From Nematostella vectensis (lineage: Eukaryota; Cnidaria; Anthozoa; Actiniaria; Edwardsiidae), in contig NC_064044.1 of the NCBI RefSeq assembly GCF_932526225.1, forward strand, positions 1,557,001-1,621,000: a DNA stretch of 64,000 nt, read 5' to 3'. The notes beneath the pieces are model-generated. The model was not told where the DNA came from. It was given only the letters and a program-made list of their open reading frames with translations, and made no database searches. Of the stretch, positions 1 through 13,500 are shown in pieces (position 1 is the first letter of the stretch; the number at the start of each line of letters is the position of its first letter). The translations under genes were made by a program, and so were the position numbers.

Positions 1-3000
1 GAATGTAACCTCCAGTCCGATGGTGACTTTGCTTGGGATAGTTTACGATACCAATAGTATTAAAAGTAATTTTCATTACAATTCCCTTCAGCAATGCCAC
101 GTTAGTCTTTCGTTGCGGGCACTTGACTACTAACGCAGCGATCCGTGTTCTATTCCCGCTGATAGCCTATTTTGTTTTTCTTTATTTTTATTTTTTTTAA
201 ATATCGATACTTAATTATACTGTTCTTGGTGTGTCATGACATAAAAAGAAGGTATAGGGACATTTTTATGTACTCTCTGCATCTTTGATGTGCTCATGCT
301 TTGTTCAGGATCCTGTACATATTTTATGCACATAAGAACTAACTAGATTCCTTGGATAACTTGATTAAGTAGATTCTAACATAGAGCATAGCGCTCGATA
401 GATTGATATACCTTTTTTTCCGAGTATACTGTTTTATTTTTCCTAATGTTACTTTTTGGAATTTACATTCGGAAAAAAAAATTATCGATTGTAACCTTTT
501 GGAGGTTACACTCGTAGAACAAATTCCCTAATGTAACCCTGAAGCTTTTCCCGAATGTAACCTCCAGTCCGATGGTGACTTTGCTTGGGATAGTTTACGA
601 TACCAATAGTATTAAAAGTAATTTTCATTACAATTCCCTTCAGCAATGCCACGTTAGTCTTTCGTTGCGGGCACTTGACTATTAACGCAGCGACCCGGGT
701 TCTATTCCCGCTGATAGCCTATTTTGTTTTTCTTTATTTTTATTTTTTTTTAAATATCAATACTTAATTATACTGTTCTTGGTGTGTCATGACATAAAAA
801 GAAGGTATAGTGACATTTTTATGTACTCTCAGCATCATTGATGTGCTCATGCTTTGTTCAGGATCCTGTACATATTTTATGCACACAAGAACTAACTAGA
901 TTCCTTGGATAACTTGATTAAGTAGATTCTAACATAGAGCATAGCGCTCAATAGATTGATATACCTTTTTTCCGAGTATACTGTTTTATTTTTCTTAATG
1001 TTACTTTTTGGAATTTACATTCGGAAAAAAAAATTATCGATTGTAACCTTTTGGAGGTTACACTCGTAAAACAAATTCCCGAATGTAACCCTGAAGCTTT
1101 TCCCGAATGTAACCTCCAGTCCGATGGTGACTATGCTTGGGATAATTTACGATACCAATAGTATTAAAAGTAATTTTCATTACAATTCCCTTCAGCAATG
1201 CCACGTTAGTCTTTCGTTGCGGGCACTTGACTACTAACGCAGCTACCCGGGTTCGATTCCCGCTGATAGCCTATTTTTTTTTTCTTTATTTCTTTTTTTA
1301 AATATCGATACTTAATTATACTGTTCTTGGTGTGTCATGACATAAAAAGAAGGTATAGGGACATTTTTATGTACTCTCAGCATCTTTGATGTGCTCATGC
1401 TTTGTTCAGGATCCTGTACATATTTTATGCACACAAGAACTAACTAGATTCCTTGGATAACTTGATTAAGTAGATTCTAACATAGAGCATAGCGCTCGAT
1501 AGATTGATATACCTTTTTTCCGAGTATACTGTTTTATTTTTCCTAATGTTACTTTTTGGAATTTACATTCGGAAAAAACAATTATCGATTGTAACCTTTT
1601 GGAGGTTACCCTCGTAAAACAAATTCCCGAATGTATCCATGAAGCTTTTCCCGAATGTAACCTCCAGTCCGATGGTGACTTTGCTTGGGATAGTTTACGA
1701 TACCAATAGTATTAAAAGTAATTTTCATTACAATTCCCTTCAGCAATGCCACTTTAGTCTTTCGTTGCGGGCACTTGACTACTAACGCAGCGACCCGGGT
1801 TCTATTCCCGCTGATAGCCTATTTTGTTTTTCTTTATTATTTTTTTAAATATCGATACTTAATTATACTGTTCTTGGTGTGTCATGACATAAAAAGAAGG
1901 TATAGGGACATTTTTATGTACTCTCTGCTTCTTTGATGTGCTCATGCTTTGTTCAGGATCCTGTACATATTTTATGCACACAAGAACTAACTAGATTCCT
2001 TGGATAACTTGATTAAGTAGATTCTAACATAGAGCATAGCGCTCGATAGATTGATATACCTTTTTTTCCGAGTATACTGTTTTATTTTTCCTAATGTTAC
2101 TTTTTGGAATTTACATTCGGAAAAAAAAATTATCGATTGTAACCTTTTGGAGGTTACACTCGTAAAACAAATTCCCGAATGTAACCCTGAAGCTTTTCCC
2201 GAATGTAACCTCCAGTCCGATGGTGACTTTGCTTGGGATAGTTTACGATACCAATAGTATTAAAAGTAATTTTCATTACAAATCCCTTCAGCAATGCCAC
2301 GTTAGTCTTTCGTTGCGATCACTTGACTACTAACGCAGCGACCCGGGTTCGATTCCCTCTGATAGCCTTTTTTTTTTCTTTATTTTTTTTTTTTTAAATA
2401 TCGATACTTAATTATACTGTTCTTGGTGTGTCATGACATAAAAAGAAGGTATAGTGACATTTTTATGTACTCTCAGCATCATTGATGTGCTCATGCTTTG
2501 TTCAGGATCCTGTACATATTTTATGCACACAAGAACTAACTAGATTCCTTGGATAACTTGATTAAGTAGATTCTAACATAGAGCATAGCGCTCAATAGAT
2601 TGATATACCTTTTTTTCCGAGTATACTGTTTTATTTTTCTTAATGTTACTTTTTGGAATTTACATTCGGAAAAAAAAATTATCGATTGTAACCTTTTGGA
2701 GGTTACACTCGTAAAACAAATTCCCGAATGTAACCCTGAAGCTTTTCCCGAATGTAACCTCCAGTCCGATGGTGACTTTGCTTGGGATAGTTTACGATAC
2801 CAATAGTATTAAAAGTAATTTTCATTACAAATCCCTTCAGCAATGCCACGTTAGTCTTTCGTTGCGATCACTTGACTACTAACGCAGCGACCCGGGTTCG
2901 ATTCCCTCTGATAGCCTTTTTTTTTTCTTTATTTTTTTTTTTTTAAATATCGATACTTAATTATACTGTTCTTGGTGTGTCATGACATAAAAAGAAGGTA

Positions 3001-5007
3001 TAGTGACATTTTTATGTACTCTCAGCATCATTGATGTGCTCATGCTTTGTTCAGGATCCTGTACATATTTTATGCACACAAGAACTAACTAGATTCCTTG
3101 GATAACTTGATTAAGTAGATTCTAACATAGAGCATAGCGCTCAATAGATTGATATACCTTTTTTTCCGAGTATACTGTTTTATTTTTCTTAATGTTACTT
3201 TTTGGAATTTACATTCGGAAAAAAAAATTATCGATTGTAACCTTTTGGAGGTTACACTCGTAAAACAAATTCCCGAATGTAACCCTGAAGCTTTTCCCGA
3301 ATATAACCTCCAGTCCGATGGTGACTATGCTTGGGATAGTTTACGATACCAATAGTATTAAAAGTAATTTTCATTACAATTCCCTTCAGCAATGCCACGT
3401 TAGTCTTTCGTTGCGGGCACTTGACTATTAACGCAGCGACCCGGGTTCTATTCCCGCTGATAGCCTATTTTGTTTTTCTTTATTTTTATTTTTTTTTAAA
3501 TATCAATACTTAATTATACTGTTCTTGGTGTGTCATGACATAAAAAGAAGGTATAGGGAAATTTTTATGTACTCTCTGCATCTTTGATGTGCTCATGCTT
3601 TGTTCAGGATCCTGTACATATTTTATGCACACAAGAACTAACTAGATTCCTTGGATAACTTGATTAAGTAGATTCTAACATAGAGCATAGCGCTCGATAG
3701 ATTGATATACCTTTTTTTTCCGAGTATACTGTTTTATTTTTCCTAATGTTACTTTTTGGAATTTACATTCGGAAAAAAAATTATCGATTGTAGCCTTTTG
3801 GAGGTTACACTCGTAGAACAAATTCCCGAATGCAACCCTGAAGCTTTTCCCGAATGTAACCTCCAGTCCGATGGTGACTTTGCTTGGGATAGTTTACGAT
3901 ACCAATAGTATTAAAAGTAATTTTCATTACAAATCCCTTCAGCAATGCCACGTTAGTCTTTCGTTGCGGGCACTTGACTACTAACGCAGCGACCCGGGTT
4001 CGATTCCCTCTGATAGCCTTTTTTTTTTCTTTATTTTTTTTTTTAAATATCGATACTTAATTATACTGTTCTTGGTGTGTCATGACATAAAAAGAAGGTA
4101 TAGTGACATTTTTATGTACTCTCAGCATCATTGATGTGCTCATGCTTTGTTCAGGATCCTGTACATATTTTATGCACACAAGAACTAACTAGATTCCTTG
4201 GATAACTTGATTAAGTAGATTCTAACATAGAGCATAGCGCTCAATAGATTGATATACCTTTTTTCCGAGTATACTGTTTTATTTTTCTTAATGTTACTTT
4301 TTGGAATTTACATTCGGAAAAAAAAATTATCGATTGTAACCTTTTGGAGGTTACACTCGTAAAACAAATTCCCGAATGTAACCCTGAAGCTTTTCCCGAA
4401 TGTAACCTCCAGTCCGATGGTGACTATGCTTGGGATAGTTTACGATACCAATAGTATTAAAAGTAATTTTCATTACAATTCCCTTCAGCAATGCCACGTT
4501 AGTCTTTCGTTGCGGGCACTTGACTACTAACGCAGCTACCCGGGTTCGATTCCCGCTGATAGCCTATTTTTTTTTTTTCTTTATTTCTTTTTTTAAATAT
4601 CGATACTTAATTATACTGTTCTTGGTGTGTCATGACATAAAAAGAAGGTATAGGGACATTTTTATGTACTCTCAGCATCTTTGATGTGCTCATGCTTTGT
4701 TCAGGATCCTGTACATATTTTATGCACACAAGAACTAACTAGATTCCTTGGATAACTTGATTAAGTAGATTCTAACATAGAGCATAGCGCTCGATAGATT
4801 GATATACCTTTTTTCCGAGTATACTTTTTTTTTTTTCCTAATGTTACTTTTTGGAATTTACATTCGGAAAAAACAATTATCGATTGTAACCTTTTGGAGG
4901 TTACCCTCGTAAAACAAATTCCCGAATGTAACCATGAAGCTTTTCCCGAATGTAACCTCCAGTCCGATGGTGACTTTGCTTGGGATAGTTTACGATACCA
5001 ATAGTAT
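1..5007 (+). repeat. Left block, units 1-9, with a 6-unit (~3.295-kb) periodicity
   Basis: tRNA-like starts: 96, 648, 1200, 1748, 2296, 2845, 3394, 3947, 4493. Units at 1200, 1748 and 2296 correspond to those at 4493, 5043 and 5591 (offsets 3293-3295), sharing CACTTTAG, TTCTATTCCC, CTTTATTATTTTTTT and CTGCTTCTTTG variants. Units 2296 and 2845 are adjacent near-copies (549 bp apart) sharing GCGATCAC, CCCTCTG, CATCATTG and CTCAATAG. Units 648 and 3394 share GACTATTAACG and TTCTATTCC. The first unit has a doubly altered B-box (TGTTCTATTCC). Nothing other than the satellite is present. Confidence 0.9.
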
Positions 5008-8000
5008 TAAAAGTAATTTTCATTACAATTCCCTTCAGCAATGCCACTTTAGTCTTTCGTTGCGGGCACTTGACTACTAACGCAGCGACCCGGGTTCTAT
5101 TCCCGCTGATAGCCTATTTTGTTTTTCTTTATTATTTTTTTAAATATCGATACTTAATTATACTGTTCTTGGTGTGTCATGACATAAAAAGAAGGTATAG
5201 GGACATTTTTATGTACTCTCTGCTTCTTTGATGTGCTCATGCTTTGTTCAGGATCCTGTACATATTTTATGCACACAAGAACTAACTAGATTCCTTGGAT
5301 AACTTGATTAAGTAGATTCTAACATAGAGCATAGCGCTCGATAGATTGATATACCTTTTTTTCCGAGTATACTGTTTTATTTTTCCTAATGTTACTTTTT
5401 GGAATTTACATTCGGAAAAAAAAATTATCGATTGTAACCTTTTGGAGGTTACACTCGTAAAACAAATTCCCGAATGTAACCCTGAAGCTTTTCCCGAATG
5501 TAACCTCCAGTCCGATGGTGACTTTGCTTGGGATAGTTTACGATACCAATAGTATTAAAAGTAATTTTCATTACAAATCCCTTCAGCAATGCCACGTTAG
5601 TCTTTCGTTGCGATCACTTGACTACTAACGCAGCGACCCGGGTTCGATTCCCTCTGATAGCCTTTTTTTTTTCTTTATTTTTTTTTTTTTAAATATCGAT
5701 ACTTAATTATACTGTTCTTGGTGTGTCATGACATAAAAAGAAGGTATAGTGACATTTTTATGTACTCTCAGCATCATTGATGTGCTCATGCTTTGTTCAG
5801 GATCCTGTACATATTTTATGCACACAAGAACTAACTAGATTCCTTGGATAACTTGATTAAGTAGATTCTAACATAGAGCATAGCGCTCAATAGATTGATA
5901 TACCTTTTTTTCCGAGTATACTGTTTTATTTTTCTTAATGTTACTTTTTGGAATTTACATTCGGAAAAAAAAATTATCGATTGTAACCTTTTGGAGGTTA
6001 CACTCGTAAAACAAATTCCCGAATGTAACCCTGAAGCTTTTCCCGAATGTAACCTCCAGTCCGATGGTGACTATGCTTGGGATAGTTTACGATACTAATA
6101 GTATTAAAAGTAATTTTCATTACAATTCCCTTCAGCAATGCCACGTTAGTCTTTCGTTGCGGGCACTTGACTACTAACGCAGCTACCCGGGTTCGATTCC
6201 CGCTGATAGCCTATTTTTTTTCTTTATTTCTTTTTTTAAATATCGATACTTAATTATACTGTTCTTGGTGTGTCATGACATAAAAAGAAGGTATAGGGAC
6301 ATTTTTATGTACTCTCAGCATCTTTGATGTGCTCATGCTTTGTTCAGGATCCTGTACATATTTTATGCACACAAGAACTAACTAGATTCCTTGGATAACT
6401 TGATTAAGTAGATTCTGACATAGAGCATAGCGCTTGATAGATTGATATACCTTTTTTCCGAGTATACTGTTTTATTTTTCCTAATGTTACTTTTTGAAAT
6501 TTACATTCCGAAAAAAAATATCGATTGTAACCTTTTGGAGGTTACACTCGTAAAACAAATTCCCGAATGTAACCCTGAAGCTTTTCCCGAATGTAACCTC
6601 CAGTGCGATGGTGACTTTGCTTGGGATAGTTTACGATACCAATAGTATTAAAAGTAATTTTCATTACAATTCCCTTTCAGCAATGCCACGTTATTCTTTC
6701 GTTGCGGGCACTTGACTACTAACGCAGCGACCCGGGTTCGATTCCCGCTGATAGCATTTTTTTTCTTTATTTCTTTTTTTTAAAATATCGATACTTAATT
6801 ATACTGTTCTTGGTGTGTCATGACATAAAAAGAAGGTATAGGGACATTTTTATGTACTCTCAGCATTTTTGATGTGCTCATGCTTTGTTCAGGATCCTGT
6901 ACATATTTTATGCACACAAGAACTAACTAGATTCCTTGGATAACTTGATTAAGTAGATTCTAACATAGAGCATAGCGCTCGATAGATTGATATACCTTTT
7001 TTCCGAGTATACTGTTTTATTTTTCCTAATGTTACTTTTTGGAATTTACATTCGGAAAAAAAATTATCGATTGTAACCTTTTGAAGGTTACCCTCGTAAA
7101 ACAAATTCCCGAATGTAACCATGAAGCTTTTCCCGAATGTAACCTCCAGTCCGATGGTGACTTTGCTTGGGATAGTTTACGATACCAATAGTATTAAAAG
7201 TAATTTTCATTACAATTCCCTTCAGCAATGCCACTTTAGTCTTTCGTTGCGGGCACTTGACTACTAACGCAGCGACCCGGGTTCTATTCCCGCTGATAGC
7301 CTATTTTGTTTTTCTTTATTATTTTTTTAAATATCGATACTTAATTATACTGTTCTTGGTGTGTCATGACATAAAAAGAAGGTATAGGGACATTTGTATG
7401 TACTCTCTGCTTCTTTGATGTGCTCATGCTTTGTTCAGGATCCTGTACATATTTTATGCACACAAGAACTAACTAGATTCCTTGGATAACTTGATTAAGT
7501 AGATTCTAACATAGAGCATAGCGCTCGATAGATTGATATACCTTTTTTTCCGAGTATACTGCTTTATTTTTCCTAATGTTACTTTTTGGAATTTACATTC
7601 GGAAAAAAAAATTTTCGATTGTAACCTTTTGGAGGTTACACTCGTAAAACAAATTCCCGAATGTAACCCTGAAGCTTTTCCCGAATGTAACCTCCAGTCC
7701 GATGGTGACTTTGCTTGGGATAGTTTACGATACCAATAGTATTAAAAGTAATTTTCATTACAAATCCCTTCAGCAATGCCACGTTAGTCTTTCGTTGCGA
7801 TCACTTGACTACTAACGCAGCGACCCGGGTTCGATTCCCTCTGATAGCCTTTTTTTTTTCTTTATTTTTTTTTTTTTAATATCGATACTTAATTATACTG
7901 TTCTTGGTGTGTCATGACATAAAAAGAAGGTATAGTGACATTTTTATGTACTCTCAGCATCATTGATGTGCTCATGCTTTGTTCAGGATCCTGTACATAT

Positions 8001-10511
8001 TTTATGCACACAAGAACTAACTAGATTCCTTGGATAACTTGATTAAGTAGATTCTAACATAGAGCATAGCGCTCGATAGATTGATATATCTTTTTTTCCG
8101 AGTATACTGTTTTATTTTTCCTAATGTTACTTTTTGGAATTTACATTCGGACAAAAAAATTATCGATTGTAACCTTTTGGAGGTTACCCTCGTAAAACAA
8201 ATTCCCGAATGTAACCATGAAGCTTTTCCCGAATGTAACCTCCAGTCCGATGGTGACTTTGCTTGGGATAGTTTACGATACCAATAGTATTAAAAGTAAT
8301 TTTCATTACAATTCCCTTCAGCAATGCCACTTTAGTCTTTCGTTGCGGGCACTTGACTACTAACGCAGCGACCCGGGTTCTATTCCCGCTGATAGCCTAT
8401 TTTGTTTTTCTTTATTATTTTTTTAAATATCGATACTTAATTATACTGTTCTTGGTGTGTCATGACATAAAAAGAAGGTATAGGGACATTTTTATGTACT
8501 CTCAGCATCATTGATGTGCTCATGCTTTGTTCAGGATCCTGTACATATTTTATGCACACAAGAACTAACTAGATTCCTTGGATAACTTGATTAAGTAGAT
8601 TCTAACATAGAGCATAGCGCTCAATAGATTGATATACCTTTTTTTCCGAGTATACTGTTTTATTTTTCTTAATGTTACTTTTTGGAATTTACATTCGGAA
8701 AAAAAAATTATCGATTGTAACCTTTTGGAGGTTACACTCGTAAAACAAATTCCCGAATGTAACCCTAAAGCTTTTCCCGAATGTAACCTCCAGTCCGATG
8801 GTGACTATGCTTGGGATAGTTTACGATACCAATAGTATTAAAAGTAATTTTCATTACAATTCCCTTCAGCAATGCCACGTTAGTCTTTCGTTGCGGGCAC
8901 TTGACTACTAACGCAGCTACCCGGGTTCGATTCCCGCTGATAGCCTATTTTTTTTCTTTATTTCTTTTTTTTAATATCGATACTTAATTATACTGTTCTT
9001 GGTGTGTCATGACATAAAAAGAAGGTATAGGGACATTTTTATGTACTCTCAGCATCTTTGATGTGCTCATGCTTTGTTCAGGATCCTGTACATATTTTAT
9101 GCACACAAGAACTAACTAGATTCCTTGGATAACTTGATTAAGTAGATTCTGACATAGAGCATAGCGCTCGATAGATTGATATACCTTTTTTCCGAGTATA
9201 CTGTTTTATTTTTCCTAATGTTACTTTTTGAAATTTACATTCGGAAAAAAATATCGATTGTAACCTTTTGGAGGTTACACTCGTAAAACAAATTCCCGAA
9301 TGTAACCCTGAAGCATTTCCCGAATGTAACCTCCAGTCCGATGGTGACTTTGCTTGGGATAGTTTACGATACCAATAGTATTAAAAGTAATTTTCATTAC
9401 AATTCCCTTCAGTATTGCCACGTTAGTCTTCCGTTGCTGGCACTTGACTACTAACGCAGCGACCCGGGTTCGATTCCCGCTGATAGCCTATTTTTTTTCT
9501 TTATTTTTTTTTTAAATATCGATACTTAATTATACTGTTCTTGGTGTGTCATGACATAAAAAGAAGTTATAGGGCAATTTTTATGTACTCTCAGCATCTT
9601 TGATGTGCTCATGCTTTGTTCAGGATCCTGTACATATTTTATGCACACAAGAACTAACTAGATTCCTTGGATAACTTGATTAAGTAGATTCTGACATAGA
9701 GCATAGCGCTCGATAGATTGATATACCTTTTTTTCCGAGTATACTGTTTTATTTTTCCTAATGTTACTTTTTGGAATTTACATTCGGAAAAAAAATATCG
9801 ATTGTAACCTTTTGGAGGTTACACTCGTAAAACAAATTCCCGAATGTAACCCTGAAGCTTTTCCCGAATGTAACCTCCAGTCCGATGGTGACTTTGCTTG
9901 GGATAGTTCACGATACCAATAGTATTAAAAGTAATTTTCATTACAATTCCCTTTCAGCAATGCCACGTTATTCTTTCGTTGCGGGCACTTGACTACTAAC
10001 GCAGCGACCCGGGTTCGATTCCCGCTGATAGCATTTTTTTTCTTTATTTCTTTTTTTTTAAATATCGATACTTAATTATACTGTTCTTGGTGTGTCATGA
10101 CATAAAAAGAAGGTATAGGGACATTTTTATGTACTCTCAGCATTTTTGATGTGCTCATGCTTTGTTCAGGATCCTGTACATATTTTATGCACACAAGAAC
10201 TAACTAGATTCCTTGGATAACTTGATTAAGTAGATTCTAACATAGAGCATAGCGCTCGATAGATTGATATACCTTTTTTTCCGAGTATACTGTTTCATTT
10301 TTCCTAATGTTACATTTTGGAATTTACATTCGGAAAAAAATTATCGATTTTAACCTTTTGGAGGTTACACTCGTAAAACAAATTCCCGAATGTAACCCTG
10401 AAGCGTTTCCCGAATGTAACCTCCAGTCCGATGGTGACTTTGCTTGGGATAGTTTACAATACCAATAGTAGTAAAAGTAATTTTCATTACAATTCCCTTC
10501 AGCAATGCCAC
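5008..10511 (+). repeat. 10-unit higher-order repeat, copy A (5464-bp period)
   Basis: tRNA-like starts: 5043, 5591, 6140, 6685, 7230, 7778, 8326, 8874, 9417, 9962. Every start recurs at exactly +5464 in the following block. Shared rare markers include AGTATTGCCACG at 9411, AGGGCAATTTT near 9571, GGGACATTTGTATG near 7382, CATTCGGACAAAAA near 8145 and CAGTGCGATGG near 6601. Upstream similarity stops at 5007, where 5007 T aligns with 10471 G. The right end is the mismatch CACTTTAG/CACGTTAG at 10512/15976. The interval overlaps copy B by about 40 bp, as expected for a tandem duplication. Confidence 0.92.
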
Positions 10512-13500
10512 TTTAGTCTTTCGTTGCGGGCACTTGACTACTAACGCAGCGACCCGGGTTCTATTCCCGCTGATAGCCTATTTTGTTTTTCTTTATTATT
10601 TTTTTAAATATCGATACTTAATTATACTGTTCTTGGTGTGTCATGACATAAAAAGAAGGTATAGGGACATTTTTATGTACTCTCTGCTTCTTTGATGTGC
10701 TCATGCTTTGTTCAGGATCCTGTACATATTTTATGCACACAAGAACTAACTAGATTCCTTGGATAACTTGATTAAGTAGATTCTAACATAGAGCATAGCG
10801 CTCGATAGATTGATATACCTTTTTTTCCGAGTATACTGTTTTATTTTTCCTAATGTTACTTTTTGGAATTTACATTCGGAAAAAAAAATTATCGATTGTA
10901 ACCTTTTGGAGGTTACACTCGTAAAACAAATTCCCGAATGTAACCCTGAAGCTTTTCCCGAATGTAACCTCCAGTCCGATGGTGACTTTGCTTGGGATAG
11001 TTTACGATACCAATAGTATTAAAAGTAATTTTCATTACAAATCCCTTCAGCAATGCCACGTTAGTCTTTCGTTGCGATCACTTGACTACTAACGCAGCGA
11101 CCCGGGTTCGATTCCCTCTGATAGCCTTTTTTTTTTCTTTATTTTTTTTTTTTTTAATAACGATACTTAATTATACTGTTCTTGGTGTGTCATGACATAA
11201 AAAGAAGGTATAGTGACATTTTTATGTACTCTCAGCATCATTGATGTGCTCATGCTTTGTTCAGGATCCTGTACATATTTTATGCACACAAGAACTAACT
11301 AGATTCCTTGGATAACTTGATTAAGTAGATTCTAACATAGAGCATAGCGCTCAATAGATTGATATACCTTTTTTTCCGAGTATACTGTTTTATTTTTCTT
11401 AATGTTACTTTTTGGAATTTACATTCGGAAAAAAAAATTATCGATTGTAACCTTTTGGAGGTTACACTCGTAAAACAAATTCCCGAATGTAACCCTGAAG
11501 CTTTTCCCGAATGTAACCTCCAGTCCGATGGTGACTATGCTTGGGATAGTTTACGATACTAATAGTATTAAAAGTAATTTTCATTACAATTCCCTTCAGC
11601 AATGCCACGTTAGTCTTTCGTTGCGGGCACTTGACTACTAACGCAGCTACCCGGGTTCGATTCCCGCTGATAGCCTATTTTTTTTCTTTATTTCTTTTTT
11701 TAAATATCGATACTTAATTATACTGTTCTTGGTGTGTCATGACATAAAAAGAAGGTATAGGGACATTTTTATGTACTCTCAGCATCTTTGATGTGCTCAT
11801 GCTTTGTTCAGGATCCTGTACATATTTTATGCACACAAGAACTAACTAGATTCCTTGGATAACTTGATTAAGTAGATTCTGACATAGAGCATAGCGCTTG
11901 ATAGATTGATATACCTTTTTTCCGAGTATACTGTTTTATTTTTCCTAATGTTACTTTTTGAAATTTACATTCCGAAAAAAAATATCGATTGTAACCTTTT
12001 GGAGGTTACACTCGTAAAACAAATTCCCGAATGTAACCCTGAAGCTTTTCCCGAATGTAACCTCCAGTGCGATGGTGACTTTGCTTGGGATAGTTTACGA
12101 TACCAATAGTATTAAAAGTAATTTTCATTACAATTCCCTTTCAGCAATGCCACGTTATTCTTTCGTTGCGGGCACTTGACTACTAACGCAGCGACCCGGG
12201 TTCGATTCCCGCTGATAGCATTTTTTTTCTTTATTTCTTTTTTTTAAAATATCGATACTTAATTATACTGTTCTTGGTGTGTCATGACATAAAAAGAAGG
12301 TATAGGGACATTTTTATGTACTCTCAGCATTTTTGATGTGCTCATGCTTTGTTCAGGATCCTGTACATATTTTATGCACACAAGAACTAACTAGATTCCT
12401 TGGATAACTTGATTAAGTAGATTCTAACATAGAGCATAGCGCTCGATAGATTGATATACCTTTTTTCCGAGTATACTGTTTTATTTTTCCTAATGTTACT
12501 TTTTGGAATTTACATTCGGAAAAAAAATTATCGATTGTAACCTTTTGAAGGTTACCCTCGTAAAACAAATTCCCGAATGTAACCATGAAGCTTTTCCCGA
12601 ATGTAACCTCCAGTCCGATGGTGACTTTGCTTGGGATAGTTTACGATACCAATAGTATTAAAAGTAATTTTCATTACAATTCCCTTCAGCAATGCCACTT
12701 TAGTCTTTCGTTGCGGGCACTTGACTACTAACGCAGCGACCCGGGTTCTATTCCCGCTGATAGCCTATTTTGTTTTTCTTTATTATTTTTTTAAATATCG
12801 ATACTTAATTATACTGTTCTTGGTGTGTCATGACATAAAAAGAAGGTATAGGGACATTTGTATGTACTCTCTGCTTCTTTGATGTGCTCATGCTTTGTTC
12901 AGGATCCTGTACATATTTTATGCACACAAGAACTAACTAGATTCCTTGGATAACTTGATTAAGTAGATTCTAACATAGAGCATAGCGCTCGATAGATTGA
13001 TATACCTTTTTTTCCGAGTATACTGCTTTATTTTTCCTAATGTTACTTTTTGGAATTTACATTCGGAAAAAAAAATTTTCGATTGTAACCTTTTGGAGGT
13101 TACACTCGTAAAACAAATTCCCGAATGTAACCCTGAAGCTTTTCCCGAATGTAACCTCCAGTCCGATGGTGACTTTGCTTGGGATAGTTTACGATACCAA
13201 TAGTATTAAAAGTAATTTTCATTACAAATCCCTTCAGCAATGCCACGTTAGTCTTTCGTTGCGATCACTTGACTACTAACGCAGCGACCCGGGTTCGATT
13301 CCCTCTGATAGCCTTTTTTTTTTCTTTATTTTTTTTTTTTTAATATCGATACTTAATTATACTGTTCTTGGTGTGTCATGACATAAAAAGAAGGTATAGT
13401 GACATTTTTATGTACTCTCAGCATCATTGATGTGCTCATGCTTTGTTCAGGATCCTGTACATATTTTATGCACACAAGAACTAACTAGATTCCTTGGATA

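Noticed and set aside
2051-2257. Recurrent 67-68-codon open frame on the plus strand, in some units
   Set aside because: It starts at TTG, not ATG. It runs through a T-run and the TGTAACC subrepeats, and is open only where the A-tract length keeps the phase. No recognisable domain, and its repeated residues simply reflect the DNA subrepeats.
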